Below are positions 10,083 to 21,453 of a stretch of DNA of 33,738 nt, in pieces (within the stretch, counting starts at the first letter, position 1; every line of letters begins with the position of its first letter). Where the stretch lies: positions 330,556-364,293 of the forward strand of contig BFEA01000007.1 in assembly GCA_003427395.1 (NCBI GenBank). The letters are read 5' to 3'. Position numbers and translations under genes: made by a program. This DNA comes from Chara braunii. Taxonomy: Eukaryota > Streptophyta > Charophyceae > Charales > Characeae. The notes beneath the pieces are model-generated. The model was given only the letters and a program-made list of their open reading frames with translations, was not told where the DNA came from and ran no database searches.

Positions 10083-11458
10083 CCACAGACAAGAGAGAGC
10101 CGCGCGCCAGCTACCGCGACCATGCCCACCCAGATCACCCACCTGCTCGCTGGCCTGCCACGTCGGCGCGTGGCGCGCGCCAATCGCTCACACAGGGCGC
10201 AAAACTAGAAACGTGCAACAAAAAAAAAAGAACGAACGTGGAGAAACAGTAAAAACGAAAAAAAAAAAAAAAAAAAAAAAAAAACGGGCCACTTTTCTTG
10301 TGGTCGTAGAGCCGCACACCTTTGTCAATGGGGTTCCCGAAAGGGAAAAAAAGAAAAAAACTTTGCCTGTCACGGCTCCCATGCCTTACGCCCTCGAGCG
10401 CCGCGTATGCTGGGCGCCACAAAACAGCCGCCAAACCCAATCGCCCTAGCTACATACCACTGCCAGGGCCAACGTCCGCCGGGGACCAAGTCCCACTAAC
10501 CTGAATTGTCCACAGCGGCCCTAAGGGTCTATGGGCCTCGCCACACCACTCTTGAAAACGTATTCCAAGAGTCTTTGCACCGCCACACAGCCTCTTGAAC
10601 ATGTTAGCCCAAACGTTCCTTCAAGGTGCTCGGACTACGTGGGAGCGCATCAGCGTAGCCGCATGCTGCAGTTGTGGTCGGGGTGGTGGAGGCGATAAGG
10701 GAAGATGGGTGCGAGGGCGTCGGATGGAGATCGCCTTGGAGGGGCACTGTCGTACCCCTGGCATAGCCCCGTCTCGGTTGACTTCAGCTGGCAATCCTAT
10801 GTTGAACACGGCTGGACGGAAGATAGATGTGGGGTGGTTGAACAGGCGGAATTTGGGCGTTGCATCATATCAGAATTACGACTTGATCAGGGGCTTACCC
10901 TCTTATTTTAGATACGAAAACCTTTTGTTCGTTGAAGATTCGTAATGATGGCGACATGTGGGTTGTGGACGGATGATGATGGGAAGCAGAGTGATTAGCC
11001 AAGCTCGATCTCTCTGATGATTCTATGGCTTCTACATGTGGCCTGGTGGCGATTGTTGTAAAGTTTATTTGTTTGATTCGATGGTGAGGATTTTGAATAT
11101 GGATTGTTCAAAGAGAGGCACTTTTTCACCATTTGGGAGACATACCTGGTGAGGGCGATTCAGATGTGGAAAAACTTAGCCTAAGGCGAATGTGTCTACA
11201 GATATTTGGCTCTGCGATCTGGCGTAGACAATTCTAACCCTTGGATTGTACTACGTATATACCACACGCTTGGAAGATTTTTAGATTTATTGCCTTATGA
11301 GTAAACGGAAGATCGGTTGACCACGGCGACTGTAAGGCGAAAATTATTTGATCGTTTTTTTTTCATTGTCATGAATCTTAATTAAGAAATGTGTTGGCGG
11401 GTATTGATGGTTGCTTTAATAATCATGTTTGTCATTTTGTTGGGTTGTCAGTAGTTTG
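10083..11458. other. no recognisable feature apart from a poly-A tract
   Basis: A poly-A run lies at about 10258-10284. Composition shifts from GC-rich (10.1-10.8 kb) to AT-rich after 10.9 kb. Short frames here show no domain. Confidence 0.45.
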
Positions 11459-11474
11459 GTTAAACCACCAGTAC
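11459..11474 (+). repeat. isolated TTAAACCACCAGTAC motif
   Basis: An exact copy of the motif that recurs eight times at 31.4-33.3 kb, here alone in AT-rich DNA. Confidence 0.6.
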
Positions 11475-12564
11475 TTCCATAAGTCATACCCATAAACAAA
11501 CCACGACTTTAGAAAACGTATGGATCACTAAAGGAGCGCAAAAATTCATCAAACCAGGAGCTCTATTCTTTCCGCTGCTGATAGTTGAGCCAAGTACCAA
11601 TAGTTTAATTAGGTATGTACACACTAGTTTTTGGGTTATGGACCGTTGTGAGTTGTTGGTAAAATTGGTGTTCGCTTGATTGGGCAGGTTTTAATTCGTT
11701 GTTATGGCAGGTTTGGTTTGGTTAATATTATTTCAGGGTGTGCTAATTGAGTTAATGTTGTTTGTTTATGAATTCGTCTATCAATGTTCACTATGGGATT
11801 AGTAATTTTTGGATTATATACAACATTAGGTTTCTTTTCCTGTTGTTTTCTGCTTTTTTTATTAAGAATGTTGTTTGCTTACTAAGTAGAGCATCAAGTC
11901 AATTATTATTGTGTAGTCAATTATAGTTTTGTTCTCTTGTTATTTGCTTGGGTAGGATTTGTTTATTGTTGAGAGCGAACTAGAACGTAATTACGAATTG
12001 TATTCCTTTGAATTTTGAGGCTATAATGACTATGATTTTATGTGGCGTTATTTAACGTTTGACCAAGCAGAAAATATCATAATTAGGATGCTATCAGGAG
12101 TTTGTGACTATAGAGTAATCGTCGATTACAAGATAGCATTTTTTATTTTCTAGTTACGAGATAGCGGTTGATTTTCTATGGCGTTACTTACTGCTTGACA
12201 ATCTAGGGTTGATTATTTTGTGAACGAATGATTTTAAAAAACCTAATTGTTACTGTTGTGTAATTACTAATTGTCAGATGGTTTTGGCCCATTTAGTAGT
12301 AAGGATGATATTAATTAGGGTTATTCAATGATGAAAGTTTAGTTAGGATTGTAAACTAATGGATAGGTAGGGGGTTGAACTTTTACCTTTTTTTCAACGA
12401 TTGAAAGCTTAATTAGAGTTATAAATCGATGAATAGGTAGGGTTTGTCTTTTGACCTTTTGATATTTAGGGAATGGGGATATGTTTATAAAGTTTTTCTT
12501 GGTGTTTTAATGGTTTATTAAATCATTCATCTTTTTGCATTTTACAGGCTGCGATCTGGAATTG
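11475..12564. repeat. AT-rich DNA with a tandem 68-bp duplication (12326-12461)
   Basis: The stretch is otherwise featureless. 12326-12393 and 12395-12461 are diverged tandem copies sharing GAAAG.TTA.TTAG and GAT.AATAGGTAGGG-type blocks. No coding signal. Confidence 0.6.
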
Positions 12565-12592
12565 GTCGGAATGCCTTGTTCATCCCCGTATA

Positions 12593-12943
12593 GTTGTGAC
12601 CTATGTAGCATCATGTTCGCGTTCGGAGGCGAACCCGAATATGTTCGCCCAAATGCGAACTAACGCCCAAAACACTCCGAACACGAACATAAAAAAATAT
12701 ATATATTAAAAAAAAAAACGTATCAGAAAAATATAAAAAATAATATATGTCATGTAAAGTAACAATACAAGTAACTTTTGTCTTGGAGTTAAGTTCACAT
12801 TCTTAGTCAAATGTGAGTTAAAAATTAAAAAAAAAAAAAAAATTATACCCGAATTTTTTTTTTTTCGCCCGAACACGTTCGTGAGCTGTTTGCGCGAACG
12901 TGGAGGGGCGCGAACACGTTCGCTGTGCTACGCAGGTTGTGAC
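12593..12943 (+). mobile_element. GTAGCA-type MITE, copy 1, with 8-bp target duplication
   Basis: The element is 12601-12935 (335 bp), flanked by GTTGTGAC at 12593-12600 and 12936-12943. It starts CTATGTAGCATCATGTTCG and ends CGCTGTGCTACGCAG, giving imperfect inverted ends. Near both ends it is rich in TTCG and GCGAAC palindromic pieces, with an AT-rich centre. Copy 2 of the long repeat (23709-23722) has the uninterrupted site GTATAGTTGTGAGACAAG, confirming an insertion. No coding capacity. The 8-bp duplication fits a hAT-type non-autonomous element, although the ends are not the usual CAGGG-like hAT termini. Confidence 0.88.
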
Positions 12944-13257
12944 ATATATATAAAGAGAGACAAACCCATTTTCTGACTTAAAATAAAATTGTCGTTTTCG
13001 TTAAAAAAAAAAAGAAATGGGTTTTAGGGTTGAACACTTAAAGAACCCTCAATTTCAAGAGGTGTTAAACATACTACTCAGCAACAAACAAAACATATGT
13101 ATGTCTTTTATGTACACATCATGACCTTGAGAATCACACGTTAAAGGTTCTTGCATGAACAAAGACTAAAAACTCTTAAAAATAGAACTATTGTAAATGC
13201 TCGGCAACTCTTGAAACCTTTCATGTTTCAAAAAAGGTGTGGTGAGACCATATGTTC

Positions 13258-13475
13258 GTAATCCTAAGGGTTGCAGTATAGTGGGTTCGGGCTTTTGTTT
13301 CAAGGTGACACATTCTTTGCAGGGGGCGACTTGTGAATAATGGGGTTATTTAGGGGTTAAATTTATTGGGGGGAATGATCCTTCGTTTTTTTGTTGAGGA
13401 CCCACAACTACCGCTTATAGAACCGTTGCCTTCGTAAATTTGAAGGACCGGTCATCAATTTCATATGGACCCAAA
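13258..13475 (+). repeat. internal subrepeat of long repeat L, 5' example
   Basis: CCTAAGGGTTGCAGTATAGT, GTGACACATTCTTTGCAG, GAGGACCCACAACTACCGC and GTAAATTTGAAGGACCGGTC occur here and, diverged, at 20455-20680 near the other end of the same repeat. The pair recurs in copy 2 at about 24029-24240 and 29812-30010. Partial reversed copies of its CTAAGG...TATAGTGGGT core lie at 14258-14300 and 24836-24871. Confidence 0.7.
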
Positions 13476-13481
13476 AAAAAA

Positions 13482-14003
13482 CAACAGAAAAATTCCCATA
13501 AGAAATGAAAGTTGAAAAAAAAATCCATAAAAAAAAAATCCTTCATATTGATAAATTATAATTCCGATGTTCGTCCAATTATAAAATTTTCAGTTTTATT
13601 TGACAAGTTTCAGCTTAAATATGAGTTTTCCCTTCCAACTACATCTATTTGTTCAAGATGGAATGAAAGTCTGGACGAGTTTTTGAAAAATTTTAATTAA
13701 ACATTCATTATTTTACAAGAAATATCTTATAATTTGGATTGGATTAACCTGTTTATGACTGAAAATCCTTACTTAGAATGACAGTCCAATTAAAATATTT
13801 CATGAACTCATCCAGACTTTTATTCCATATCTAACATGCAATTCAAATAAGAAGGAATACCCCATTCTTAGAAGGAAAGTTTTCAAGTAAGACAATTTTT
13901 TTTTTAATTTGAATGACATTTTTTAAGATGGAATAAAAATTAGAAATTTATAATGTAATTTTATTATAGAATGATTTTTTAAATCTGGGAAATTTTTCTG
14001 TTG
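13482..14003 (+). mobile_element. foldback element B, copy 1 (522 bp)
   Basis: The element starts CAACAGAAAAATTCC and ends GGGAAATTTTTCTGTTG. It is absent from the matching place in copy 2 of the long repeat (24240-24250), where the flanks join directly. The flanking dinucleotide AA occurs on both sides. Subterminal arms with GATGGAATGAAAGTCTGG-type sequence face each other around an AT-rich centre, so the element can fold along much of its length. A 62-codon frame at its left end is not conserved in the other copies. Confidence 0.88.
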
Positions 14004-14183
14004 AATAAGTTTTGAATAGGTGGTTCATTTCTCAAAAGTACCAGGACTTAAGGTTGCAGTACCTGCTTCTGTTTTTGCAGTCAAAAGACAATGAAATTAT
14101 CCCTCTCTCCATTAAAAAAAAAAGAACAAAGCAAGGCTCTTAGGGTTGCATTCCCAGCACTTGCGGTAGACAATTTTTTTTGT

Positions 14184-14186
<3 letters not shown>

Positions 14187-14231
<45 letters not shown>
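14187..14231. repeat. (GA)n microsatellite
   Basis: About 22 GA units at the same relative place in long repeat L as the longer (GA)n at 24720-24802 in copy 2, so the tract predates the divergence of the two copies. Confidence 0.95.
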
Positions 14232-14235
<4 letters not shown>

Positions 14236-15111
14236 CCCCTTTCACTGCAGTCTTTGGTCTGTAGACATAGATACAAAAACCCACTATACTGCAACCTTAG
14301 GGGCTGCAAATTCCAAGTCGGGCCTAGTGAGCCAAAACAATGGGGGTTTTGCCCTTGTTCAGAAAAATCATTGATTGGGTTATCTGTAGACATAGATACA
14401 AAAACCCACTATAAGCATCAAGGTGCGCATACATAATTACGTCGCTGTATTATCGTATTCAATATGTCGAAACACAAATCAAGATAGTAATATCAAATGA
14501 CATGAACAAGTTTCCATTTGCGATAGAGGAGTGAAACAGAAACACCTTTATAGGTGGTGGCAAATGTTCAACATAGAATCATGTGTGTCTATACTGGTGG
14601 ATGTGTGCAGTAAGAAAATTTGTCAAAATTTTAGCTGATGGACATAAGATATTGGTACGTGTTTCTAAATATTAGCGGGAAGTCACCAAAGGTGAAGAAG
14701 AAAAGACCAAGGACTGAATAACTGACGGGTAATGATGATAGAGGACGTAGGGTTTAGGGAGTGTCGAGGGAGTAAAACTCGAAAGGTATCCGATTAGAGT
14801 TCATATTGATGATACTTAGAAATGAACTTGAAGCATAAATATCTATAAGATTTTAACTAAGAAAAAAACATTCAACTTGAACGTCGATTCCAACTGCACT
14901 TGCGAGGAGGTAATTACTGGTACGAAGGTTTGAAAACATTGAAGAATTCGGAAACTCCACACTGAAAATCAATAAGAGATGTGTGATTATCAGTGTGTAA
15001 AAACTGGTTTGGAAAGGGTGGAGTATTTTAGGCCGCTATCTCAAGAAATGGAAACCTAAGATAGGTCCTGACAAGTTGTTCTTGTTCTCGGTAGCGCAAA
15101 ATACAAGACAT

Positions 15112-16403
15112 ATTCATCTACTTCATGAATGCGGCCTGAACATTTTGGTGAGGCTGTTGGGGAAGCCAAAGATTATCCTAGGAGTTCGATGATGGCTTAG
15201 TATTTGAGAAAATTAATGTCTAGGGTTGTAAAGGACACCTATGGATGACAGACTGATGCGTACGGTTGCAACTCGACAAAATAGTGAACATGTGTGAGGT
15301 TAGGAAAGTTTTCAATGACAACATAGAGGAGACATGTATTCCTACCTACTCCGAGAACGAAGTGCGACGTACTGCTTAAACCACCACTCCCCTCGACACC
15401 AAAAAAATGGCTTTCCGAGACCATCGGAGGCTGCTAGCCCGGAAAGAGCGGAGGTCGGCGACAATTCAAGCAGAGGTCGGCGACAATTCGAGCGGATGTT
15501 GGCCTAAAAAAAAATATAATAATAATGCAAAGTTGCAAACTTTGACAATTTTTCACGCTCAGAATAATGAACAAAAACATCTGAAATCATGGGATCCGAT
15601 AAATTTGGTCAGTGATCTATTTAGAAAAATTATTAAAAAAATAAAAATAATATTTTCGACGGTGAAATACTCGCCGCGCCGATTCAGTGCATTTTCTGTT
15701 CTTGCCACTCTGCCACCTGCGGGCCACTCTACCAGTTTTCCACACTATGCAACAAAAAAAATTCCCAGAATTAAATAATCATTCTAGAGTAAAATTACAT
15801 TCTAAATTTCAAATTTTTATTCCATCTGAAAAAATGTCATTCCAATTTTAAAATTTTTCGTCTTACTTGAAAACCTTCCTTCCAAGAATGGGGTACCCCT
15901 TCTTATTTGAACGGTATGCTAGAGATGGAATGGAAGTCTGGATGAGTTCATGAAATATTTTAATTGGACTGTCATTCTAAGTAAGGATTTTCAGTCATAA
16001 ATAGGTTAATCCAATCTAAATTCGAAGATATTTGTTGTAGTACAATAAAAATCTAATAGAAACATTTCATAAAGTCGTTCAGACTTTCATTCCATTTTGA
16101 ACAAATAGATGTAGTCGGAAGGGAAAGCTCATATTTAGACGGGAACTTGTCAAATTAAATTGGAAATTTTAGAATTTGACGAACATTGGAATGATAATTT
16201 ATAAATATGAAGGATTTTTTTTTTACGGAATGTTTTTTCAACTTTCATTTATCGTTGGAATTTTTCTGTTGTGGTACCGGTAACCCTCATTAACTTGGGC
16301 TACCGGTCCCCCAATTTTTTTTGTCGTCAGTCGCAGATAGACTACACAATCAACATAATTTTGTGAAGTTTGATGTGTTAGTTTATTGTTGCGCAACCTT
16401 TCT
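15112..16403. mobile_element. 1.29-kb segment absent from long-repeat copy 2
   Basis: Copy 1 reads ...ACAAGACAT then 1.29 kb then GTATCCA...; copy 2 at about 26704 reads ACGAGACATGTATCC without it. The segment contains foldback copy B2. The rest (15112-15749 and 16272-16403) is unrecognised, has no clear inverted ends, and no target duplication is evident. A deletion in copy 2 is the alternative. Confidence 0.6.
15750..16271 (-). mobile_element. foldback element B, copy 2 (522 bp, reversed)
   Basis: It starts CAACAAAAAAAATTCCC and ends GGAATTTTTCTGTTG, flanked by TG on both sides. It is the same length as copy 1 and in opposite orientation. The facing subterminal blocks are at about 15925-15985 and 16040-16105. 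Confidence 0.88.
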
Positions 16404-18236
16404 GTATCCAAAAATAAATGTCACGTGAAATTCAAATTGCAGGATTTGGAGGGTATCCACTCTCTATTTTGGATCTCAAACAACATTCCGAAATTAGCTT
16501 AGAGAGATAGGGCGGGATTGCTTGGACATTTGATCAAGTATGCTTTCCAACAATGGACAAAGTACACAAACTTTGGGGTCTCGGTATCGGATGAAGAAGT
16601 GATGAGGTGCACAACGACAAACATTAACGAGTAAAAGAAATATATAATTTTACAGAAATTTTTGAATGTAAGAGCGAACCTTAAGGGATTGGTATTGATG
16701 CACCTTGATATGAATGCAATCAAGATGTTGATGCTATGTTTTAAATTGTATTATGAAGCTATGATGAAGATGTTCGTAGACAACCAAGGTATGTAGTGAA
16801 AAAAAAAGGATGAAGAAAAAATGCATGCAGGGATGAGAGATGATACGAAGAAAAGAGACATCCAAAGGTTCGCATGTTTCGTGCTATGAGATAACATTGA
16901 GAAAGATAAGGTGAGGCACACGTGATTCAAAAGCACAAGGACCATAGTCGCTTCAAACAAATATATTCCACCTATTTGAAACCGATAGTCATGACATAAA
17001 AAAACATTGCGAAAACGCTAAATCATTTTCTCTTTTCATTACTAGTGCATGAGGGTTGAAACTTCAAATTGAAGTCGGTGGGGTCTTACCAAGAAGTTAA
17101 AGTCAATCAACAAGAAGATATTGCATATGTGGGACGACGAATCAGAAAATTCAAAACTATCTTTGATGTGATATGATATTAAGAATATGTTCAGTTGATT
17201 ATGACACGCCTAGATATTTGAAACAATTAATTAGATCGAGGACTATTTTAAGAGCAAAGGCAGATATTTCATTAGAGTTAATTCCGGGGGTACCATAGAG
17301 GAAGTACGTTTGAAAATAGGCGTATGATAAGGTTTGACGAGATAAGATAATTCATTGATTTCGAATTAAACACGCTTATGCTCATGTGACAGGGATGCTA
17401 TTCAGAGAAGTGAGAGAGATTCTAGTGGGGAAGAGAATCAACCCCTCGTTGACCTGTATACTGTGTGTTCACTTAAATGATAAATTCCTAGCTTCAATAA
17501 AAAAACAACAAGAGACAATTTTTATAATTAAGACTAATGGACGATGTAAGCCTGTAACCGTTGATCAACAAAAGGGCTAAATATGAAAAAACTTTAAGAT
17601 ATAATACAATGCGAATTTACCTTGAAATGGACTGTAGATGGGTTAGGGCAGTGAACTTTTCTAGGGATGAGACTCGGAATGAGAGCGGTCTCTGAGCCTC
17701 CGCACGTGGGTTGTTTAACAATCAAAGAACAAGATGACGATTTGGGAGATGAGCAGTTGAAGTACATAAATGGGCAGATTTTTCGGTCACTTATGAAATT
17801 TGACAATCAAATCACAACTTGACGTGAACAATTGATGAAGGTCTTAACGTTCACGCGAGAATTAAGGATCAAAGATTTTCCAAAGCGGTTCATTTGCCGA
17901 GTAATGAAAATTTTTCTCTAGACGTATGTGGTTAATAATAAAGGTTGATGATTGTCAAATTTTATATGCAGAATAAATTAAAATAAATGACAGTTAATCC
18001 TCCGACGTTTTTTTTTTTTTAAGTGTGTGAAGAGACAAGGCAAGCCTAAAAATACTTTCTTATTCGGAAGTGTGTGGAGGGCTATCGTAAGAATGAAAGT
18101 TAATATATCATATATATGAACTGCCGTTAAAATTTATTTTGAGTTGTGCGTTTGATTTGGAATTATTTTCTGTAGTCTGATGAGTTTGTAGCTTTTAACT
18201 TGATACTTTCAGGTGAAAGAAACTATCAGAACGAGA
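16404..18236. other. decayed body of long repeat L, copy 1
   Basis: Aligned with 26709-28820 of copy 2 apart from insertions. Only short frames are open, with no recognised protein. It has strong AT richness and many stop codons in all frames. Confidence 0.6.
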
Positions 18237-18734
18237 CAACAATTTCCACAAGAAACGAAAGTTGAAAAAATATTCCAGTTAAAAAAAATCCTTCATATTT
18301 TAAAATTTATCATTCCAAAGTTATTTCAATTTTAAAAATTTTAGTTTTATTTGACAACTTTTTGTTTAAAAATGAGTTTTACTTTCCAACTACTTTTATT
18401 CGTTGAAGATGGAATGAAAGTCTGGATGTGTCAATGAAATGTCTTAATTAAACTTTCATTATTTTATAATAAATATCTTCAAATTAAGATTGGATTAATT
18501 TATTTATGATTCAAACTCCTTATAAAAGAACGATAGTCCAATTTAAAAAATTCATAAACTCATCTAGACTTCCATTCCATTTCTAACACGAAGTTCAACC
18601 AAGAAGGGATACAACATTATTAGAAGGAAAATTTTAAAAGTGAAATATTTTTTAATATGAAATAAAAATTTTAATTTGGGAGTGTGTATATTTATTATCA
18701 AATGACTATTTAATTCTAGGAGTTTTTTCTGTTG
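18237..18734 (+). mobile_element. foldback element B, copy 3 (498 bp)
   Basis: It begins CAACAATTTCCACAAG and ends GAGTTTTTTCTGTTG, flanked by GA on both sides. The matching place in copy 2 of the long repeat (28814-28826) reads AATGAGAGGAGGACGG with no element. It is more diverged than copies 1, 2 and 4. Confidence 0.85.
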
Positions 18735-19334
18735 GAGGACGGGTGTAAAGCTTAATCATAGACAAGAAGTATAAAAAGAAAAAATCGAGGTCTAAGAAAG
18801 ACCACGTATCGAACTTGGGACCGCAGATGGAGCGACTAAAGGGACTAGAGAGTTTCGATCGCAGCATCTGGAACAAACAATAGAGCGACGAGAAGTAAGA
18901 CTGTTGTGAGATTGTCCAGTACAACGTCGGTCCATAACTTTCTATTATGACTAATAAGATAAGCTAACTATGTATGATTATAGTAGTAACAATCATACGG
19001 TAAATGGTCCTCTTAATTATGGTTCGACGTCTAAGGTTCTTTGGCTTTCTCGAAGGTATCTAGTGGTTAATGACGAACATGAGAAGTGGAAACTATGGAA
19101 GTTATCAAGGGAGAAAAAAAACAGAAGATTGTCATGAGGAAGACCATGTAGTGGCGATGAAACCGATTGAGGTAACCATCACTCACTGGAACTGCACGTA
19201 ACTATTGTACATTTCCTACCATGTTCACAATGATGATTCACTTGTTTTAATGAGCTTGCGATTTGCATTTAACACACTATTAAGTTTTTAAATTTTTATC
19301 ATTGTTTTTCAACAATTACTATAATCAACAGTTA

Positions 19335-20254
19335 ATTCGTGAAAACCTAACAAAACGACAAAACCTCACATTTTTTATAGAATGAAAAAGTAAAAGTCAA
19401 ACTGTTATTTTTTACACAAAAAGAGAGTGTTTTTAATTGTTTTTCGATAATGGAGGCAAAAAACGAGGTGAAAAGTCAACTGTTCCTCAAAATGTGCAAG
19501 AAAACTCTTTCTTGTAAAATCCTCTTATATGGCTATAAGTCATTCTCAGTAGATTTGCAAAAAGCGAAGCTCATATATGACAATTTTTAAGGACTACAAG
19601 GCAAACTTGAAAGATGTAAAAAAAAATAGATTTTGGTGAATACTCATTTATAGAACTATAAGTAATTTTCAGCCGTTAGGTCAAAACCAAGATCTACGAA
19701 AACTAATTTATAGGACTATAAATCAATTTTGGCGTTAACAATAAAACCCATAGCAAAAAATATATGTTATTTAAAATAAGAATACAAACAACTTTTATCA
19801 GGGAGACACCTTCAAATTGTTAGTCAAACATGAGTTTAAAATTTTTTAAAAAATGGAAAAAAAAAAAATAAACAGTAAAAAATCATATGTTCCTTCAGGT
19901 ATGGGAGAATATGTTGAAAAACATGTTTGAACGTTCAGAAAATCCCCGAATACGCTCATCGTGCTATACATCTTATAGGATTATAAACATGATTTTTTTA
20001 GATAACAAAAAAATGAGATATTTTAGTTCTTGAATATACGTTGCTTCACCAGGTAGTGATTTTATGTGGAAAAACCTGTTTTTTTCCTCGCCACTTCCAG
20101 TGGTCCTCAAAAAGTAATTTTCTATTTATTTTTTTGCGGTTGTTTTGCTTCACGTAGAATTGTGTTCCTGGAGGAGGCCTAAAAAACGTACTATCATAAT
20201 CTTGAATGCATTTCGTGCAAACCTAACAATTTGTTTTGTTAGGTTTTCACGAAT
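19335..20254 (+). mobile_element. 920-bp element F with perfect 22-bp inverted ends
   Basis: 19335-19356 (ATTCGTGAAAACCTAAC plus CAAAAC-type end) and 20233-20254 are perfect reverse complements over 22 bp. The whole block is missing from copy 2 of the long repeat, where TTATTATAATTACAAAAGG is continuous (about 29600-29620). Exact outer ends and the target duplication are uncertain. The interior has about three diverged direct repeats of a TTATAGRACTATAAGT-type unit (19525-19730) and the degraded GTAGCA-type copy. No open frame, so it is a non-autonomous element. Confidence 0.8.
19740..19975 (+). mobile_element. degraded, partial copy of the GTAGCA-type MITE
   Basis: AATACAAACAACTTTTATCA, then a TTAGTCAAACATGAGTTTAA segment and A-rich stretch, then CGCTCATCGTGCTATACAT, follows the right two thirds of the elements at 12601 and 22281. 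The TTCG-rich left end is missing and no target duplication can be seen. Confidence 0.65.
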
Positions 20255-20454
20255 CCTGTGTTAATTACAAAAAATGACCAAAGTATGCGCACTCAACATT
20301 TTGCAAGAAGTTACGCACCGCCCTTGGCCAAACCTATTGGTCACTGTCAAATCTTCGGGATCAAGCAATGTATAATTCTAAAACTTTGAGACCCTTTGTG
20401 AATCTCCAGACACACAGTAGGACTGGTCCTACATTTTTCAAAGGGGCAACCATA

Positions 20455-20680
20455 TCCCAACCCTAAGGGTTGCGACGTAGTGGGTATGGGTGTCTGTGTT
20501 AAGGTGACACATTTTTTGTAGTGGGTGACCAAGAGATAAAGGGTTTTTTTTATGGTTGAAATTTTCGGGGGAACGGTGCTTCGCATTTTTGCGGAGGACC
20601 CACAACTATTGCTCAAAGAACTGGTTTCTTTATAAATTTGAAGACCAATCGTCCTTTCATGTGGAGCCCCAAAACTAGTT
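20455..20680 (+). repeat. internal subrepeat of long repeat L, 3' example
   Basis: Diverged direct repeat of 13258-13475: CCCTAAGGGTTGCGACGTAG, AAGGTGACACATT, GGAGGACCCACAACTATTGC and AAATTTGAAGACCAATCGTC in the same order. Confidence 0.7.
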
Positions 20681-20807
20681 TCGGATAGGAAGACCAGCTC
20701 TCGAGATAACCGAGTGCACAATAGTTTCGCCAGTTCAACTCCGTGACCCAAAAAAAATTGTGTCTCCGATGCGGTGAGTGAAATGTGTTGGAATCATGGT
20801 GGTGACA

Positions 20808-20900
20808 ACGGAGAGCATTGTTCCAGGTATCCTCTAAATTAAAATGATACAAACGAGATTAGAATGACACCCGCCCAAGGATGATACATATAAATTGGAA
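20808..20900 (+). pseudogene. U6 snRNA-like sequence at the end of long repeat L, copy 1
   Basis: Reads as a decayed U6: GAGAGCATTGTTCC for the 5' hairpin region, ATGATACAAACGAGATTAGA for the central GATACAGAGAAGATTAGC block, then CACCCGCCCAAGGATGATAC matching the CCCCTGCGCAAGGATGACAC segment. The ACAGAGA box is ACAAACG and the AGC triad is AGA, so it could not act in splicing. It is collinear with the U6-like copies at 30158 and 30260. Confidence 0.75.
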
Positions 20901-20986
20901 AAAAAAAACCTAGAGAGAGCACCTGCTGGCAGAGATCCGCCGACACGAAGTTTGAAGAAGAGGATCAAGCTTGAAACGAGCTTTTC

Positions 20987-20987
<1 letters not shown>

Positions 20988-21059
<72 letters not shown>

Positions 21060-21087
21060 NNNNNNNNNNNNNNNNNNNNNNNNNNNN
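20988..21087. repeat. (GT)n tract and assembly gap
   Basis: About 34 GT units run straight into 28 N (21060-21087). The array length and the join to the right are unknown. Confidence 0.97.
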
Positions 21088-21162
21088 CTGCTCGACCCAC
21101 CAAAGTGCGAATGTATCTGGCCAATTGTCTGAGTCAGATACCTTCGCACCTTTTTTTTTGGA

Positions 21163-21191
21163 CATGCTAATCTTCTCTGTATCTTTCCAAT
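21163..21191 (-). pseudogene. antisense U6 snRNA fragment 1
   Basis: On the minus strand this reads ATTGGAAAGATACAGAGAAG followed by ATTAGCATG: 29 nt of the most conserved U6 region with one mismatch (GGAAC to GGAAA). Both the ACAGAGA box and the AGC triad are intact, unlike in the U6-like sequences of the long repeat. The U6 match stops at the (CT)n on one side and at the T-run/hairpin on the other, so it is a chimeric fragment and not a gene. Confidence 0.88.
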
Positions 21192-21308
21192 CCTCTCTGT
21201 CTCTCTCTCTCTCTCTCTCTCTGTCTGTGTCTGCTGCTCGACCCACCAAAGTGCGAATGTATCTGGTCAATTGTCTGAGTCAGATACATTCGCACCTTTT
21301 TTTGTGGA

Positions 21309-21337
21309 CATGCTAATCTTCTCTGTATCTTTCCAAT
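21309..21337 (-). pseudogene. antisense U6 snRNA fragment 2
   Basis: Identical to fragment 1 over 29 nt, in the second tandem unit. Confidence 0.88.
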
Positions 21338-21360
21338 CCTCTCTCTCTCTCTCTCTCTTT

Positions 21361-21422
21361 GCCGCCCACTCCCGCTCCGGCTCGCGCTCTCTGCTGCCCG
21401 CCCGCCCGCCTTCTCCAGCTGC

Positions 21423-21453
<31 letters not shown>

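Larger units (their letters stand above)
12565..20991 (+). repeat. long interspersed repeat L, copy 1 (about 8.4 kb with insertions)
   Basis: From GTCGGAATGCCTTG to GCTTGAAACGAGCTTTTCAT this aligns collinearly with 23685-30449. Shared blocks occur at the start, around 14.4-15.1 kb, 16.4-17.2 kb, 17.7-18.2 kb, 18.8-19.3 kb and 20.3-20.99 kb. Copy 1 carries extra insertions described separately. No frame over about 75 codons survives in the aligned parts, so any protein it once encoded has decayed. Near each end lies a related segment of about 220-260 bp in direct orientation (13258-13475 and 20455-20680), suggestive of degenerate long terminal repeats. It ends with a U6-like sequence. The class is undetermined. 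Confidence 0.85.
21088..21360. repeat. two tandem 146-bp units: hairpin, T-run, antisense U6 fragment, (CT)n
   Basis: Units begin CTGCTCGACCCACCAAAGTG at 21088 and 21234. Each contains a hairpin (21105-21149, one mismatch; 21251-21295, perfect 15-bp arms GTGCGAATGTATCTG around a 15-nt loop), then 7-9 T, then an antisense U6 segment, then (CT)n. Confidence 0.9.

Noticed and set aside
15112-16403. Helitron
   Set aside because: The segment lacks a TC start and a CTRR end with a preceding hairpin, and the target is not a clean AT junction.
20895-21270. Frames of Cys-Val, Thr-His or Arg-Glu dipeptides
   Set aside because: Translations of (GT)n, (CA)n and (GA)n tracts and of the N gap.
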